This document shows, in pieces, positions 9,060-18,247 of a stretch of 64,000 bases of DNA (within the stretch, counting starts at the first letter, position 1; every line of letters starts with the position of its first letter). The notes under the pieces are model-generated. The model was given only the letters and a program-made list of their open reading frames with translations. It was not told the DNA's origin and made no database searches. The position numbers and the translations under genes are program-made. Where the stretch lies: positions 24,300-88,299 of the forward strand of contig JBGPHC010000016.1 in NCBI GenBank assembly GCA_041484195.1. The letters are read 5' to 3'. The DNA is from PSRI01 sp041484195 (GTDB lineage: Bacteria; Bacteroidota; Bacteroidia; Chitinophagales; Chitinophagaceae).

Positions 9060-10196
9060 TTATTTTATGCCTATTTGAACTCTTGCCCCATCTCTTAATT
9101 TCTGTATGCCGTCAATCACTATCTTTTCTCCGGAATGGAGGCCATCATTAACAATTACCTTGTCATCAATCCTGGTACCCAATGCTAATTTGCGCTGGGA
9201 CACTTTGCTGCTGTCGCCTACAACATACACGTAATATTCTCCCATTTGCTCCACCACCGTGCGATAGGGAATCATTACCATATTGACCGCATGATTGTTC
9301 CGCACCTTCAGATTGCAATTCATGCCTGCTTTGAGGATGCGGCCAGGATTCCGGAAGACGATCCTTACCTTGATCGTGCCAGTTAGTGGGTCCACCGCAC
9401 GATCTATCACGCTGATGTTTCCTGGATAAGAATAGATGCTTCCGTCCGGAAGCTGCAACATGAAGGTTGAATCCTTCAGATTGGTTCCAATTTTTTGGAG
9501 CTGCTCGAACCTGCTGATCTTTTTTTCATCGGCCGCGAAATCGACAGCAACGGGGTCATCCGAAGAAATAGTATTCAATAAGGTTGTTCCCGGCGACACA
9601 GCCGCACCAATTTTCACTTGTGAGATGCCAATAGTGCCGTCAAAGGGTGCAATGATCTTAGCATATTTCAGGTTGGTCTGTACAGTGCTCACGTTGGCTT
9701 TCGCGGCTTCTACCTGCATTTTAGAACTCTCAAGGTCGGCCAGAGCATGATCCAGGGTCTGCTTAGCGATGGCATCCTGTTGCGCCAGCTCCGTATATCG
9801 GTCCGCATCCTGCTGTGCCCTTGCCAGGTTGGCCTTTGCCACATTGAGATTGGCCAGAGCCTGGTCATAAGACCCTTTGTATTGCTGCGGATCGATACTA
9901 TATAAATCCTGCCCCCGCATCACACGCTGACCATCTTTGAAATAGATGCCGGTAATATATCCTCCAACCTGCGGCCTGATCTGAACTTCGTTGAGCGCTG
10001 CAACAGTGCCGGGAAATGATTCGAAAAAAGAAGCATTGCCTTCTTCAACTGTATACACATTCACTGCCACCGGCGGAGGCGGTGCGCCAGTTCCTTTGTT
10101 ATTCCTGGAGGCGCAGGAAGATAGCATCAGTGATGTTAAGATGAAAAGACACTGACAACATACAAGAGATCGCATATAATTTCCTGGTTTATACAT
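9060..10196 (-). CDS. RND efflux periplasmic adaptor (membrane fusion lipoprotein)
   Basis: A 378-residue membrane-fusion protein that links the RND pump to the outer-membrane channel. The N-terminal signal ends in the lipobox LMLSSC, so it is anchored as a lipoprotein; an internal ATG at 10175 would give a more standard signal peptide. The first lipoyl half is seen at about 60-90 (VQIRPQVGGYITGIYFKDGQ), then a long coiled-coil hairpin (about 100-170, QALANLNVAKANLARAQQDA), then the second lipoyl half (ITGIS-like segment KIIAPFDGTIGISQV) and the beta-barrel and membrane-proximal domains. It sits nine bases after the TolC-type gene, so they are co-transcribed. Confidence 0.94.
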   Translation of the reverse strand: MYKPGNYMRSLVCCQCLFILTSLMLSSCASRNNKGTGAPPPPVAVNVYTVEEGNASFFESFPGTVAALNEVQIRPQVGGYITGIYFKDGQRVMRGQDLYSIDPQQYKGSYDQALANLNVAKANLARAQQDADRYTELAQQDAIAKQTLDHALADLESSKMQVEAAKANVSTVQTNLKYAKIIAPFDGTIGISQVKIGAAVSPGTTLLNTISSDDPVAVDFAADEKKISRFEQLQKIGTNLKDSTFMLQLPDGSIYSYPGNISVIDRAVDPLTGTIKVRIVFRNPGRILKAGMNCNLKVRNNHAVNMVMIPYRTVVEQMGEYYVYVVGDSSKVSQRKLALGTRIDDKVIVNDGLHSGEKIVIDGIQKLRDGARVQIGIK

Positions 10197-10205
10197 TGAA
10201 TAAGA

Positions 10206-11528
10206 TTAATACACGACGTTGCCCAGCGCCTTTTGAACATCCAGCTTGCTGCTGAGCAACTGGTATAACGCATTGATATAATTCACTCTTGACAACTGGA
10301 GATCGCTCTGGGCTACCATCAGTTCCAGATAAGTCTTAATCCCCGCCCGGTATTGCAATTGTATGGTGTTGTACACGTCTTGCGCCAACTCCAGGTTTTC
10401 TTTCAAAGCCTGATAATTGGTGAAATCGCTTCTGTACAAAGCCATGGCCTGGGTATATTCCATGTTCACTGCATTGCGCAGAGATTCCAGATCATAGTCC
10501 ACCCGTTTCAATTCCAGTTCGGCCAGCCTGATCTCCTGCGTTCTCTTAGTTCCCTGAAAAATCGGGAATGACAATTTCAAACCGGCAAATGCATTCGGAT
10601 AATTTTGCTGATACAATTTGGCAAAATCATTGTTGAGCCAGTTGAAATTATAGTTCCCGAATGCGGAAAGAGATGGTATATAACTCCACTTACTATACTT
10701 GAGATTGGCTTCCTGCAATCGTTTCTGTGTTTGGAGCAACTGGAATTCTATCCTGGTCTCCAAATTTATCTGTATGGTGGTATCCAGCAATGCTTCATTT
10801 TCCATTTTCACACTGTCATATTCCAGCCTCAGATCGGCCAGGCCAGGATAACCCATTAATTCTTTGAGACTGGCCAATTTCGCCTTCAATAACTCTTCAT
10901 ACTGGTGCTGCTGCGCATTCGCGTTGTTCAATGCAATGGTGGCTCTCTTGTAGTCGGTCTTATCAACCAATCCACTTCTATATTGATTTTGAGCGTCTTT
11001 CAAACTTCTTTGCAGGAGCTGGATATCAGTGCCCAGACCTTCTATTTGTTTTTGAGTTAGGAGCACATCATAAAATGCCTTGCTTACACTCACCACCAAT
11101 GCTATCTTATTCTCCATTGTATTTTGTTTGGCACGCGAACGAAGGTCTTTGGCGCTGCGGCTGGCCAGCAATACATCCCTGTTAAATAAGGTCTGATTAA
11201 TGGAAAACTGCGCCGACGAAGTATTATTCACACCTAGCTTTATTGCATTCCCCTGAAATACGGAGGTAGGTAGTAGGAAATTGTGCTGGAAATTATATTC
11301 GAGGTCCACCTGGGGAAACCAGTCAGCCAGCATGGACCTGATCGTTCTTTCTGTAATGGCTTCGTCCAGCAGTGATTGTTGAATAACCGGCTGATGTGCC
11401 AATGCATATTGCACACAATTATTCAAATTGGCCTGTTGTAACAATGAGTCCTTGATCTCCTGTCCATAGATAGCCTGTGCACCATATATCAACACGATCA
11501 ACAAGGATATAAAGAATCTATTTTTCAT
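10206..11528 (-). CDS. TolC-family outer-membrane efflux channel
   Basis: A 440-residue outer-membrane factor with an N-terminal signal peptide (cleavage expected near AQAIYGQ). The two internal repeats of the family are visible as long heptad-like helices: about 35-230 (NNCVQYALAHQPVIQQSLLD and later ALNNANAQQHQYEELLKAKL) and about 240-435 (AELELKRVDYDLESLRNAVN and LQLSRVNYINALYQLLSSKL). It forms the outer-membrane channel and periplasmic tunnel for the adjacent RND adaptor and pump. It is the first gene of the operon; the upstream 295 bases hold two palindromic operator-like sites. Confidence 0.93.
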   Translation of the reverse strand: MKNRFFISLLIVLIYGAQAIYGQEIKDSLLQQANLNNCVQYALAHQPVIQQSLLDEAITERTIRSMLADWFPQVDLEYNFQHNFLLPTSVFQGNAIKLGVNNTSSAQFSINQTLFNRDVLLASRSAKDLRSRAKQNTMENKIALVVSVSKAFYDVLLTQKQIEGLGTDIQLLQRSLKDAQNQYRSGLVDKTDYKRATIALNNANAQQHQYEELLKAKLASLKELMGYPGLADLRLEYDSVKMENEALLDTTIQINLETRIEFQLLQTQKRLQEANLKYSKWSYIPSLSAFGNYNFNWLNNDFAKLYQQNYPNAFAGLKLSFPIFQGTKRTQEIRLAELELKRVDYDLESLRNAVNMEYTQAMALYRSDFTNYQALKENLELAQDVYNTIQLQYRAGIKTYLELMVAQSDLQLSRVNYINALYQLLSSKLDVQKALGNVVY

Positions 11529-11610
11529 AACCGGACAAATGAATATTCAGCAATAATGAATTTCTTCGTCATTGAATACGTAGAAAATTTAGATAACATC
11601 GCAAGACAAG

Positions 11611-11620
11611 CAAACGTTCG
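11611..11620. promoter_or_regulatory. Operator-like site CAAACGTTCG (copy 1)
   Basis: A near-palindromic decamer CAAACGTTCG in the divergent region between the RND operon and the S10 peptidase gene. A second, fully palindromic copy lies 81 bases further on. CAAACGTTTG-like sites are typical binding sites for TetR-type repressors of efflux operons in Bacteroidota. No regulator gene is present in this window, so the assignment is inference. Confidence 0.4.
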
Positions 11621-11691
11621 TGAGGACCCGGAGATCCCCGGATATCATCTGGAATGGGAACGCAAATGTAAAGGTTCAAACCTGAATAAAT

Positions 11692-11701
11692 CAAACGTTT
11701 G
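11692..11701. promoter_or_regulatory. Operator-like palindrome CAAACGTTTG (copy 2)
   Basis: A perfect 10-base palindrome with partly symmetric A/T-rich flanks, about 164 bases upstream of the TolC-type start codon. Together with the site at 11611 it suggests repressor control of the efflux operon. Confidence 0.45.
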
Positions 11702-11823
11702 TTTAGTTTTTTTATTAACGATTGGTGAAATGCAGGTTATTACAGTCCTGGTGCCATCCTGGTTTAATTCGAAATCCAGTATATTTATTTTTGATTTCAC
11801 TGCTTATTTAAAATTATCATTCA

Positions 11824-13302
11824 ATGAAAGAAATACTGTTGACTCTATTCTTAGGCGGGATATTGATTACATCCTTGGCGCAGGATAAATCTGTAAACAA
11901 AGATGGCGACCTTGTAATTACCAAAGGGCAGGTCAGGGTAAATGGCCAGACAATAAGCTATACGGCCACCACCGGCTATATGTTAATGAAGGATGAAAAG
12001 GACTCCGCCAAGGCTAAACTTTTTTTCATTGCATACACCAAAGATGGTGAGGCGGATCCTTCAAAAAGGCCCATACTCTTTGCCTATAACGGGGGTCCCG
12101 GATCGGCATCTTTATGGTTACATATGGGAGCGCTGGGACCTAAACGCATATTGATGACTGATTTTGGAGGCTCACTTCCGCCACCTTATAAATACGTTGA
12201 TAATGATTATACCTGGTTGGATAAAACTGACCTTGTATTTATTGATCCCATGATGACGGGATACACCAGGCCTGAGGGGAAGAATGACAAGAGCGAGTTT
12301 ACCGGCTATGAAAATGATATTCACTTTGTAGGTGATTTCATCCGCCTTTATACCACCAAATACCAACGGTGGAGCTCCCCTAAATTTGTTGGCGGGGAGA
12401 GTTATGGTACTACCCGTTCTGCAGGACTTGCCGGCTATCTTCAGGACCGTTATGGATTATACCTGAATGGCGTCGTCCTCATTTCAGCTGTCCTGGATTT
12501 TAGTACACTTGACGATTCACCCGGTAATGATCGCTCCTTTCCTCTGCTACTTCCAACATTGAGTGCTACTGCGTGGTACCATAAAAAATTGGACCCACGA
12601 TTTAATGATCTTTCGCCACTGCTCAAGGAAGTGGAGGAATTTGCCATGAACGACTATGCCACGGCGTTGAGCAAAGGCGACCTACTGAGTCCTTCCGAAC
12701 GCGATGCCATCATTGATAAATTGCACACCTACACCGGACTGTCGAAGGAATATATTGACCAGAACAATTTACGCTTCTACGTGGGCCGTGTCAATAAAGA
12801 ATTGCTCCGCAAGGAAGGTAAAACAGTGGGGCGCTACGACTCCAGGGTCACAGGCTACGACCGCGACAACGCAGGCGAACAATATGATTACGATCCCAGT
12901 TTTGAGAATACTGTATATGGGCCATATGCGGCCGCTATTAACGACTATATTCGCCGAACCCTGAAATATGAAAACGATATCCCTTATGAAATACTCTCAG
13001 GACGCGTGTATCCATGGCCGTTCAGTGCAAACAAATACCTGAACGTCGCGGAAACTCTGCGCAGCGCCATGACCAAAAACCCTTTCCTGAAAGTATGGAT
13101 CGCCAATGGCTATTTCGATATGGCAACGCCTTATTTCCAGACCAGGGACGTAGTGAATCACATGGGCCTGCGGAAAGAATTAAGGGGCAATATCACCCTG
13201 ACTTACTACCCTTCCGGTCACATGATCTACACTCACCTGCCATCCCTGCAAGAGTTCAAGAAGGATTTCAACCGGTTCATGGACAATGCTGTGCCGAGAT
13301 GA
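11824..13302 (+). CDS. S10 family serine carboxypeptidase
   Basis: A 492-residue secreted peptidase of family S10, which removes C-terminal residues from peptides. A signal peptide covers residues 1-20. The oxyanion-hole and N-terminal signature NGGPGSASLWLHMGALGP is visible at about 89-106. The nucleophile lies in GGESYGTTRSAG (S193), the Asp in IANGYFDMATPY (D432) and the His in YYPSGHMIY (H466), so the triad is complete. Length and motif spacing fit bacterial S10 members. It is divergent from the RND operon and is followed by a YciI-like gene. Its natural substrate is unknown. Confidence 0.92.
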   Translation: MKEILLTLFLGGILITSLAQDKSVNKDGDLVITKGQVRVNGQTISYTATTGYMLMKDEKDSAKAKLFFIAYTKDGEADPSKRPILFAYNGGPGSASLWLHMGALGPKRILMTDFGGSLPPPYKYVDNDYTWLDKTDLVFIDPMMTGYTRPEGKNDKSEFTGYENDIHFVGDFIRLYTTKYQRWSSPKFVGGESYGTTRSAGLAGYLQDRYGLYLNGVVLISAVLDFSTLDDSPGNDRSFPLLLPTLSATAWYHKKLDPRFNDLSPLLKEVEEFAMNDYATALSKGDLLSPSERDAIIDKLHTYTGLSKEYIDQNNLRFYVGRVNKELLRKEGKTVGRYDSRVTGYDRDNAGEQYDYDPSFENTVYGPYAAAINDYIRRTLKYENDIPYEILSGRVYPWPFSANKYLNVAETLRSAMTKNPFLKVWIANGYFDMATPYFQTRDVVNHMGLRKELRGNITLTYYPSGHMIYTHLPSLQEFKKDFNRFMDNAVPR

Positions 13303-13566
13303 TAATTGAAAATAATCTGCAGAAGCCGGGCTGATTATTGTGCTCCTATACCCTGCAAATACTGAAGAACAGACAATGCAGAATCACTTCCTTTGCCGGC
13401 ATGATGGAGAAGCTGTAATCCATGTGGTCCTTTAGAAAATTTCATATCCGGCGTGGAAGCCAGGATTGATTTAACCACAGCCAACCGGCCCAACATGGCC
13501 ACAGAAAATATGTTCATGCTGGGAATTAACTTGATATTAGATTCTATCACTCAACTTTCTAAAAAC

Positions 13567-13854
13567 ATGCAATACATTCTATATGGAAGGGACGGAAATG
13601 ATGAACAAGCTTTGGAACGCAGAATGAGTGCCAGGCCCTCTCATTTCCGGAATGCGGCCGAGCTGAAAAGAAAAGGTCATTTCATTTTTGGTGGCGCCAT
13701 TCTTGATGATCAAGGTAAAATGATCGGATCAACCATGATCATGCAATTTGATGACGAAAAACAGTTAAGGCAATGGCTGGATACGGAACCATATATCACC
13801 AATAAGGTTTGGGAAAAATATGAACTACTTCCTTTCAGGGTGGCAGAGGTCTAG
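13567..13854 (+). CDS. YciI-like family protein
   Basis: A 95-residue protein of the YciI-like family (ferredoxin-like alpha/beta fold, dimeric). Family features visible are the N-terminal strand MQYILYGRDG, the conserved helix RPSHFRNAAELKRKG containing the His of the putative active site, the strand FIFGGAILDDQGKMIGSTMI and the Asp-containing segment WLDTEPYI near the C-terminus. Members have roles in dehalogenation or small-molecule turnover, but most are uncharacterised. The ATG at 13567 fits the family start; an in-frame GTG at 13453 would add a non-homologous extension. Confidence 0.8.
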   Translation: MQYILYGRDGNDEQALERRMSARPSHFRNAAELKRKGHFIFGGAILDDQGKMIGSTMIMQFDDEKQLRQWLDTEPYITNKVWEKYELLPFRVAEV

Positions 13855-14007
13855 CATTGTTGGATGAAATACACTCTATTCGACCCGGTATCATTTGCAG
13901 CCTGCTGATTCTATCCCTGGCAAACATTGTTCTCATTTGAGAAAATTGGGGGCTCGACGAAATGCAGTTGATTCAATTCATCTTTTCAGAAAGAAGTATA
14001 ATTCGGA

Positions 14008-14043
14008 GCAAAAGGAATGCCACTCCCAAAAGAAGTGGCATTC
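14008..14043 (-). terminator. Hairpin terminator after the secreted lipoprotein gene
   Basis: An inverted repeat GAATGCCACT / AGTGGCATTC (14015-14024 and 14034-14043) is followed, on the minus strand, by a short T-rich run. It lies about 40 bases past the stop of the minus-strand lipoprotein gene ending at 14082. Confidence 0.65.
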
Positions 14044-14081
14044 GAAGACCAGGTTCTCAAGCCTGGCAATTCAAATATTTT

Positions 14082-14918
14082 TTAATGCAGGTTGATATCC
14101 ACAGTGGCCCCAAAAATAGTTACTGAAACCATTTTATCACAGGTGCCTGTGCCCCAGGAAAAACTGAATTTGGGTTTATTTGCAATTTGTACATCGTATG
14201 ATCCGGCGGCCGGATAAAAATTATGCTGGGCCGTACATTCACCCTTAATGACCACGGGAGACGTAATGGTCAGCGTATAATTTTCAGATTCACGGTTGAT
14301 GCCGGTCGTAGAGCCTGTGATAGTAATTATATTATCGGAATTATCGAAGATGTTCGCACCCAGGTCAATTGTGTAATTCCTGGTGAAGGTGGAAAGCACA
14401 TGGCTGGTGCCATCATTAAACTGGAAGGTGAAATCAGACGTTGTAAGTGTGAAGCTGACAGTGCTGGCCGTATAACCGATATTGCTCATCACAAAAATGC
14501 CATTGAGCAACACGGAATCTCTTGAATGATAATTTATGAACTGGAAAGTTCTTTGAGTAGCATGCAGGTAATTCGGGCCGGTATAGCCGATAACGATTTT
14601 TCCGCTGCGTGTGCGTCCGGTAATCGGGCTTACGCATCCGGTGCCAAAGTCTACGGTGATGGTTTTATTAGTGGTGTCGGCGGTTACTACGGCGCAGCCA
14701 TTTTCTCGAAACTGCACATTGCCATCTTCATTTCCGTCAGCGGCGTCCATGGCATTCGAAAGTCCGTCATTCACCTGGTCATCAGAAATAGAAACCTGTT
14801 CAGTCGTTGATACTTCTGTGGTTGATTTCGTACCGCCTGAATTGTTGTCCTTCTTGCAGGCAAACAGAACGGTAGTCAGAATTGCCATTCCAAGGGCAGA
14901 GGTCTTCAATCTTTTCAT
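14082..14918 (-). CDS. Secreted lipoprotein, function unknown
   Basis: A 278-residue predicted lipoprotein. The signal peptide MKRLKTSALGMAILTTVLFAC ends in a lipobox with Cys at 21, followed by a Lys/Asp/Asn/Ser/Thr-rich linker. The rest is almost entirely short beta strands with many Thr, Asn and Gly residues, such as GKIVIGYTGPNYLHATQRTF and NTIDLGANIFDNSDNIITIT-like segments. This is typical of Bacteroidota surface lipoproteins with a beta-sandwich fold. I know no named family for it. The ATG at 14918 was chosen because it directly precedes the lipoprotein signal; the longer upstream frame lacks coding character. The neighbouring DUF4382 lipoprotein gene is on the same strand but is separated by its own terminator. 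Confidence 0.7.
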   Translation of the reverse strand: MKRLKTSALGMAILTTVLFACKKDNNSGGTKSTTEVSTTEQVSISDDQVNDGLSNAMDAADGNEDGNVQFRENGCAVVTADTTNKTITVDFGTGCVSPITGRTRSGKIVIGYTGPNYLHATQRTFQFINYHSRDSVLLNGIFVMSNIGYTASTVSFTLTTSDFTFQFNDGTSHVLSTFTRNYTIDLGANIFDNSDNIITITGSTTGINRESENYTLTITSPVVIKGECTAQHNFYPAAGSYDVQIANKPKFSFSWGTGTCDKMVSVTIFGATVDINLH

Positions 14919-15130
14919 AAAATATTGATTTATTGTTTTTAGTTCATGATAGATAGGAACATTCACTAAACGTTTAAACCGGTATTGAAATATTTTCAGC
15001 AAATTGATATTTGATAAATAAAGGCGATTCGAAACCATGGATAAGCGAAATGGAGAAACTTATGAGGCCTAATATATATGGAAGATGAGGGGATCGACAT
15101 AGCCCTGTCCGGTGCGTAGGACATCGGCCC

Positions 15131-15163
15131 AAAAAAAGCGGGATCCCCCGGAGGACCCCGCTT
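15131..15163 (-). terminator. Intrinsic terminator after the DUF4382 gene
   Basis: A strong stem (AAGCGGG at 15136-15142 pairing with CCCGCTT at 15157-15163, extended inward by TCC/GGA) is followed on the minus strand by a run of T residues. It lies 28 bases beyond the stop of the minus-strand gene ending at 15191. Confidence 0.85.
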
Positions 15164-15190
15164 GACAGGCTCAATGAGATAAGAGCTTAT

Positions 15191-16144
15191 TTATTTATGC
15201 AATTCGATCGTGCCTAGTTTCACAACCTTACCCGCCGCTACCGAGATATTGTTAATAGTAGTATCCTGGTATCCGTTGGAGGCATTGATGAACAGGCTGT
15301 AATCACCATCATTCAACCCCCGAATCTTGAATTCACCTTCCCGGTTAGGAAGCGCATAGGCAGTATCCTGGCTATTGAACAGCGTAAGTACCGGGAATGC
15401 TTCTCTCGGAACAACTTTCCCCTGAACCGTACCGGTAACGCGTACTGCATACAAGTAGATGAATGGACGCAGGTAGAACATATTGTCTCTTACCCTTATG
15501 ATGGAACGAGCCACATCGAAATCCAGCCAGAGTTGCAAATGCCCTGGTGAAACCTGATCCCACTCATTTCCTTTCAACTTAATAATAATGGAAGAGCCCA
15601 GGTCAGGAGGAAGGTTAAGCGGGTAAGTGACACTGTCCTTTACCAGGGAATTATTTGGACCCAATTCGATCTTAATATATTTAATGACACCTTTTGGCAC
15701 CAAACCGGAAGCCAACAAAGTATCAAGCCCATTGCTCAGGGAAAGCAGGTTATACACGCCCGGCTGAACATCGAGGTTTGTCCAGACCTTGCAGGAATCA
15801 GGCGTATTGGAATGATCACCATTGTGGTCACCATTATCTCCATGATGGTCACCGTTATTCCCATTATTGTCATGGTCATCATCGTTAAAGCCATCGTGGT
15901 GGCATGGACGGCCTCCATGGGTGCTGTCAGACTGATCGCAGGTATCAACCAGCACCTGAACAGATTTTATGTCAATAAACACACTATCAAAAAAACCGGG
16001 ACCATCAGTAAGAAACAGCGTTACTTTTTGCTTGCCTGCGGGAATATTTCCCTGCATTGAATCTTCTTTTTTGCAGGCGTAGAACAAAATGGTTATCGCC
16101 AGGGTAACCATGGACATAGTTAAAAGCTTCCATCTGGTTTTCAT
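15191..16144 (-). CDS. DUF4382 lipoprotein with His/Asp/Asn-rich insertion
   Basis: A 317-residue exported protein. The signal ends at a lipobox-like ILFYAC with Cys24. The DUF4382 domain is recognisable from VTLFLTDGPGFFDSVFIDIK (residues 41-60), LGPNNSLVKD and the later LWLDFDVARSI. The C-terminal 85 residues (from about VTGTVQGKV) form a carboxypeptidase-regulatory-like beta sandwich. Inserted in the DUF4382 domain, at about residues 76-118, is a low-complexity stretch very rich in His, Asp, Asn and Gly, with two Cys nearby, which could bind divalent metal. DUF4382 has no proven function. The ATG at 16144 is preferred to a TTG 15 bases upstream. Confidence 0.82.
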   Translation of the reverse strand: MKTRWKLLTMSMVTLAITILFYACKKEDSMQGNIPAGKQKVTLFLTDGPGFFDSVFIDIKSVQVLVDTCDQSDSTHGGRPCHHDGFNDDDHDNNGNNGDHHGDNGDHNGDHSNTPDSCKVWTNLDVQPGVYNLLSLSNGLDTLLASGLVPKGVIKYIKIELGPNNSLVKDSVTYPLNLPPDLGSSIIIKLKGNEWDQVSPGHLQLWLDFDVARSIIRVRDNMFYLRPFIYLYAVRVTGTVQGKVVPREAFPVLTLFNSQDTAYALPNREGEFKIRGLNDGDYSLFINASNGYQDTTINNISVAAGKVVKLGTIELHK

Positions 16145-16515
16145 AACAAAAATTTTCAATTTAGAAATGATGAATGAATACTTGGGATAGCACTTATGAA
16201 ATCAAGAATTATGCCCATCAAATTCATGGTGGATAACTTTCCAGGTGACTCCGTTAAGTGTCTGTTAATCTAATGATATATCTGTCTCGTTTGGTCAAAA
16301 CAAATCTTTCCGGCAGTTAGCGTTGCCGGTAGTGATTGCATTTGAGGATCAGGGTTGATTTGCAGTAATAGGTTAGTCCGCCAATCATAATACGTGCCTT
16401 TCTTCAAAACCGTTGGGAAATTGGTCGGCTTTTATTCCCTTCCCATCTCTTTTCGACACAAAAAAACCACCGTCCTGCAGGAAGGTGGCCCTTGTATTAA
16501 GAATAATCTTAATGG
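16145..16515. other. Intergenic region, 371 bases
   Basis: Holds the leader of the DUF4382 gene on the minus strand and, at its far end, the terminator of the cytochrome gene (16460-16490). No small coding frame or RNA gene was recognised. Confidence 0.6.
16460..16490 (-). terminator. Intrinsic terminator after the cytochrome c gene
   Basis: The inverted repeat GGCCACCTTCCTGCAGGA with its partner ending CGGTGG is followed on the minus strand by seven T residues, about 25 bases past the stop codon at 16516. Confidence 0.85.
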
Positions 16516-17145
16516 TCATTTCTTTTGAACCGCGGCAGCCAGGGGTGGTGTCGGCGGCGGAACCAGGTTCTTGATGGGCTTAGTTGATTTCAAATACGCA
16601 AAAATGGCCTTCAATTCATCATCTCTGAAATTTCTGAAGCTCGTCCATGGCATGGGTGGCAGCAGCATCCTGTTATTATCTAAACCTTTCGATTTTCCTT
16701 CGCGCAAAGCCTTAATGAATTGGTCTTCACTCCAATTCCCGATACCGGTTTGGTCAGATGTAAGGTTGGCGGTATAAGATATGCCCCAGGGTCCTTCCCA
16801 GGCTGTCATCGTTTGAGTAAGACCGAGGCCTCTGGTCTCTAACGACTTGCGGTCAAATTCCGGCGCCTTCAATTGGGCAGGATGGCCTGAAAGTAATAAT
16901 GCGCTGTCTTCAACTGGGCCCTGTGGAGACATTTTCTTTGGCGTGTGGCAGTCTCCGCAAGCTCCAACCGTTACCAGATGCTCGCCCCATTTTACCTGGC
17001 TTTCATATCCGCCATAATTGGGCTTTTCAACGGCCGTAACCGGCTTATTTTCGCCAGTGTTATCGGACTTTGCTCCATTGCAGCAGACCAAAAAAAGCAT
17101 TCCTGAAACTAACAAGATGCTGAAAGCAGTTGAATTCCTGATCAT
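16516..17145 (-). CDS. Single-haem cytochrome c lipoprotein
   Basis: A 209-residue exported c-type cytochrome. The signal peptide ends at LVCC (Cys21 or 22), giving a lipoprotein. One haem-binding motif, GACGDCHTP (C63, C66, H67), is visible, and a probable axial Met lies in the LLPPMPWTSFRNF segment about 100 residues later. The C-terminal helix DDELKAIFAYLKSTKPI is typical of class I cytochromes c. It probably shuttles electrons at the outer face of the cytoplasmic membrane. No oxidase or dehydrogenase partner lies beside it, so its redox partner is unknown. Confidence 0.88.
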   Translation of the reverse strand: MIRNSTAFSILLVSGMLFLVCCNGAKSDNTGENKPVTAVEKPNYGGYESQVKWGEHLVTVGACGDCHTPKKMSPQGPVEDSALLLSGHPAQLKAPEFDRKSLETRGLGLTQTMTAWEGPWGISYTANLTSDQTGIGNWSEDQFIKALREGKSKGLDNNRMLLPPMPWTSFRNFRDDELKAIFAYLKSTKPIKNLVPPPTPPLAAAVQKK

Positions 17146-17390
17146 AAAAGTTTTTTTGTTTTGGTTCTTAAATAAAAAAAATAATCGAATTGCAGGTATT
17201 GTTGCCTGTAATTTGCCTGCGTGGTTTTGATTGGTGAGGTGAGCGGGGAGATCCTTAGGATGAGAGGGTTAAACTAGTATATATATTTCTAATATGCAAT
17301 AGCAGCCATTGCCATATATATTTTTTTTATTGCTAAAAGAGATGTATCAATTTGATGCTTTTGCACAACTGGATTGCCCTCAAATACAAA

Positions 17391-17912
17391 TCACCCAGGT
17401 AAATCCTGATCTTCATGGTCGCGATCTCTCATCATTCTGCCAAAATCATAGCTTTTTGACAGAGCGTCGATGCAGCGGGCGATTCGCTTTATCCGTGTGG
17501 GTTCGGTCTTAGCCGATTTGATCCATGTTCCAAAATAGTTCTGGTGCGATTTGCTTAGACCATTAAAAAATGCAAGTGCCTTCGGCTCATCAGTCAGACA
17601 TTCCAAAAAATCTGCAGGGGGTACGATGGGTTCATGATCAATTTCCAATTGCAGGATGAGCTTTGCCCCCTTGGTTTTCCTGATGGCTTTCCTCATCCTG
17701 GTATTGAGGGCCATGATGAATTCGCCCTCCCCCATGGGCATCAGAGCTACTCCCTTTATGGCATATTCATCCAACTTGCCCTTTACCCGAAAAGACTTTT
17801 TATTGCCTGGATTCAAATGCCCGGCTATTCTGGCAGGGATGCGAACATAGGTCCAGCCTGTTTTCTCACCCTGCTCACCGAATTTTTGTATAGTAGTGCT
17901 AAACCGGATCAT
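17391..17912 (-). CDS. YdeI/OmpD-associated family protein with DUF1905 domain
   Basis: A 173-residue cytoplasmic protein. The first 90 residues form a DUF1905-type beta barrel (FSTTIQKFGEQGEKTGWTYV and FRVKGKLDEYAIKGVALMPM). The C-terminal 70 residues form the helical YdeI/OmpD-associated domain (LTDEPKALAFFNGLSKSHQN and the basic segment KTEPTRIKRIARCIDAL). The combination is widespread in Bacteroidota and has no proven reaction. The ATG at 17912 starts exactly at the domain; the upstream extension is not family-like. Confidence 0.82.
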   Translation of the reverse strand: MIRFSTTIQKFGEQGEKTGWTYVRIPARIAGHLNPGNKKSFRVKGKLDEYAIKGVALMPMGEGEFIMALNTRMRKAIRKTKGAKLILQLEIDHEPIVPPADFLECLTDEPKALAFFNGLSKSHQNYFGTWIKSAKTEPTRIKRIARCIDALSKSYDFGRMMRDRDHEDQDLPG

Positions 17913-18247
17913 GAATTGAGACTGATTGTAACTACTTCTTATGCTAAAGCATGCCAATAACGGGAACCAGCATCTTAATTTGGGCCAGGATAAAAATAAT
18001 AAGTTTATTGAAAAATGAAAAACCCTGATGAAGCTATATTGCAAAAATTACAGCGAACCGAAATTAGTGGAAATTGTCATCCGGGACCAGGAATTGAACA
18101 GAGATATTTCCCCTGCAGTATCGAATCATCCGGTTATATAAACCATAAGAAGCATAACCGAAAAATCATTAGGTTTGGTTCCAGGAAATTTCATTTCTAT
18201 TCAACCTGTTCACTGGCATGTTTTTATCATTCTTAAAATAAGAGCTC
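17913..18247. other. Divergent intergenic region, 335 bases
   Basis: Lies between the minus-strand YdeI-like gene and the plus-strand tricorn-like peptidase, so it must hold two promoters. No clear TTG-N20-TAnnTTTG match was seen. Short open frames on the plus strand (for example from 18028, 37 codons) have no recognisable similarity. Confidence 0.5.

Noticed and set aside
11556..11888. A 110-codon plus-strand frame between the RND operon and the S10 peptidase
   Set aside because: It overlaps the start of the S10 gene out of frame, has no family resemblance, and covers the operator region.
15815..15920. Possible CRISPR-like short repeats in the GGTCACC-rich DNA
   Set aside because: Units are irregular, lie inside a coding frame, and have no spacers.
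15812..15948. Opposite-strand frames of repeated Met/Ile/Thr/Val over the His-rich region
   Set aside because: Artefact of the repetitive coding DNA of the DUF4382 gene.
18028..18141. A 37-codon frame (MKLYCKNYSEPKLVEIVIRD) upstream of the tricorn-like gene
   Set aside because: No recognisable family, no terminator, and competing frames in the same place; kept only as a note.
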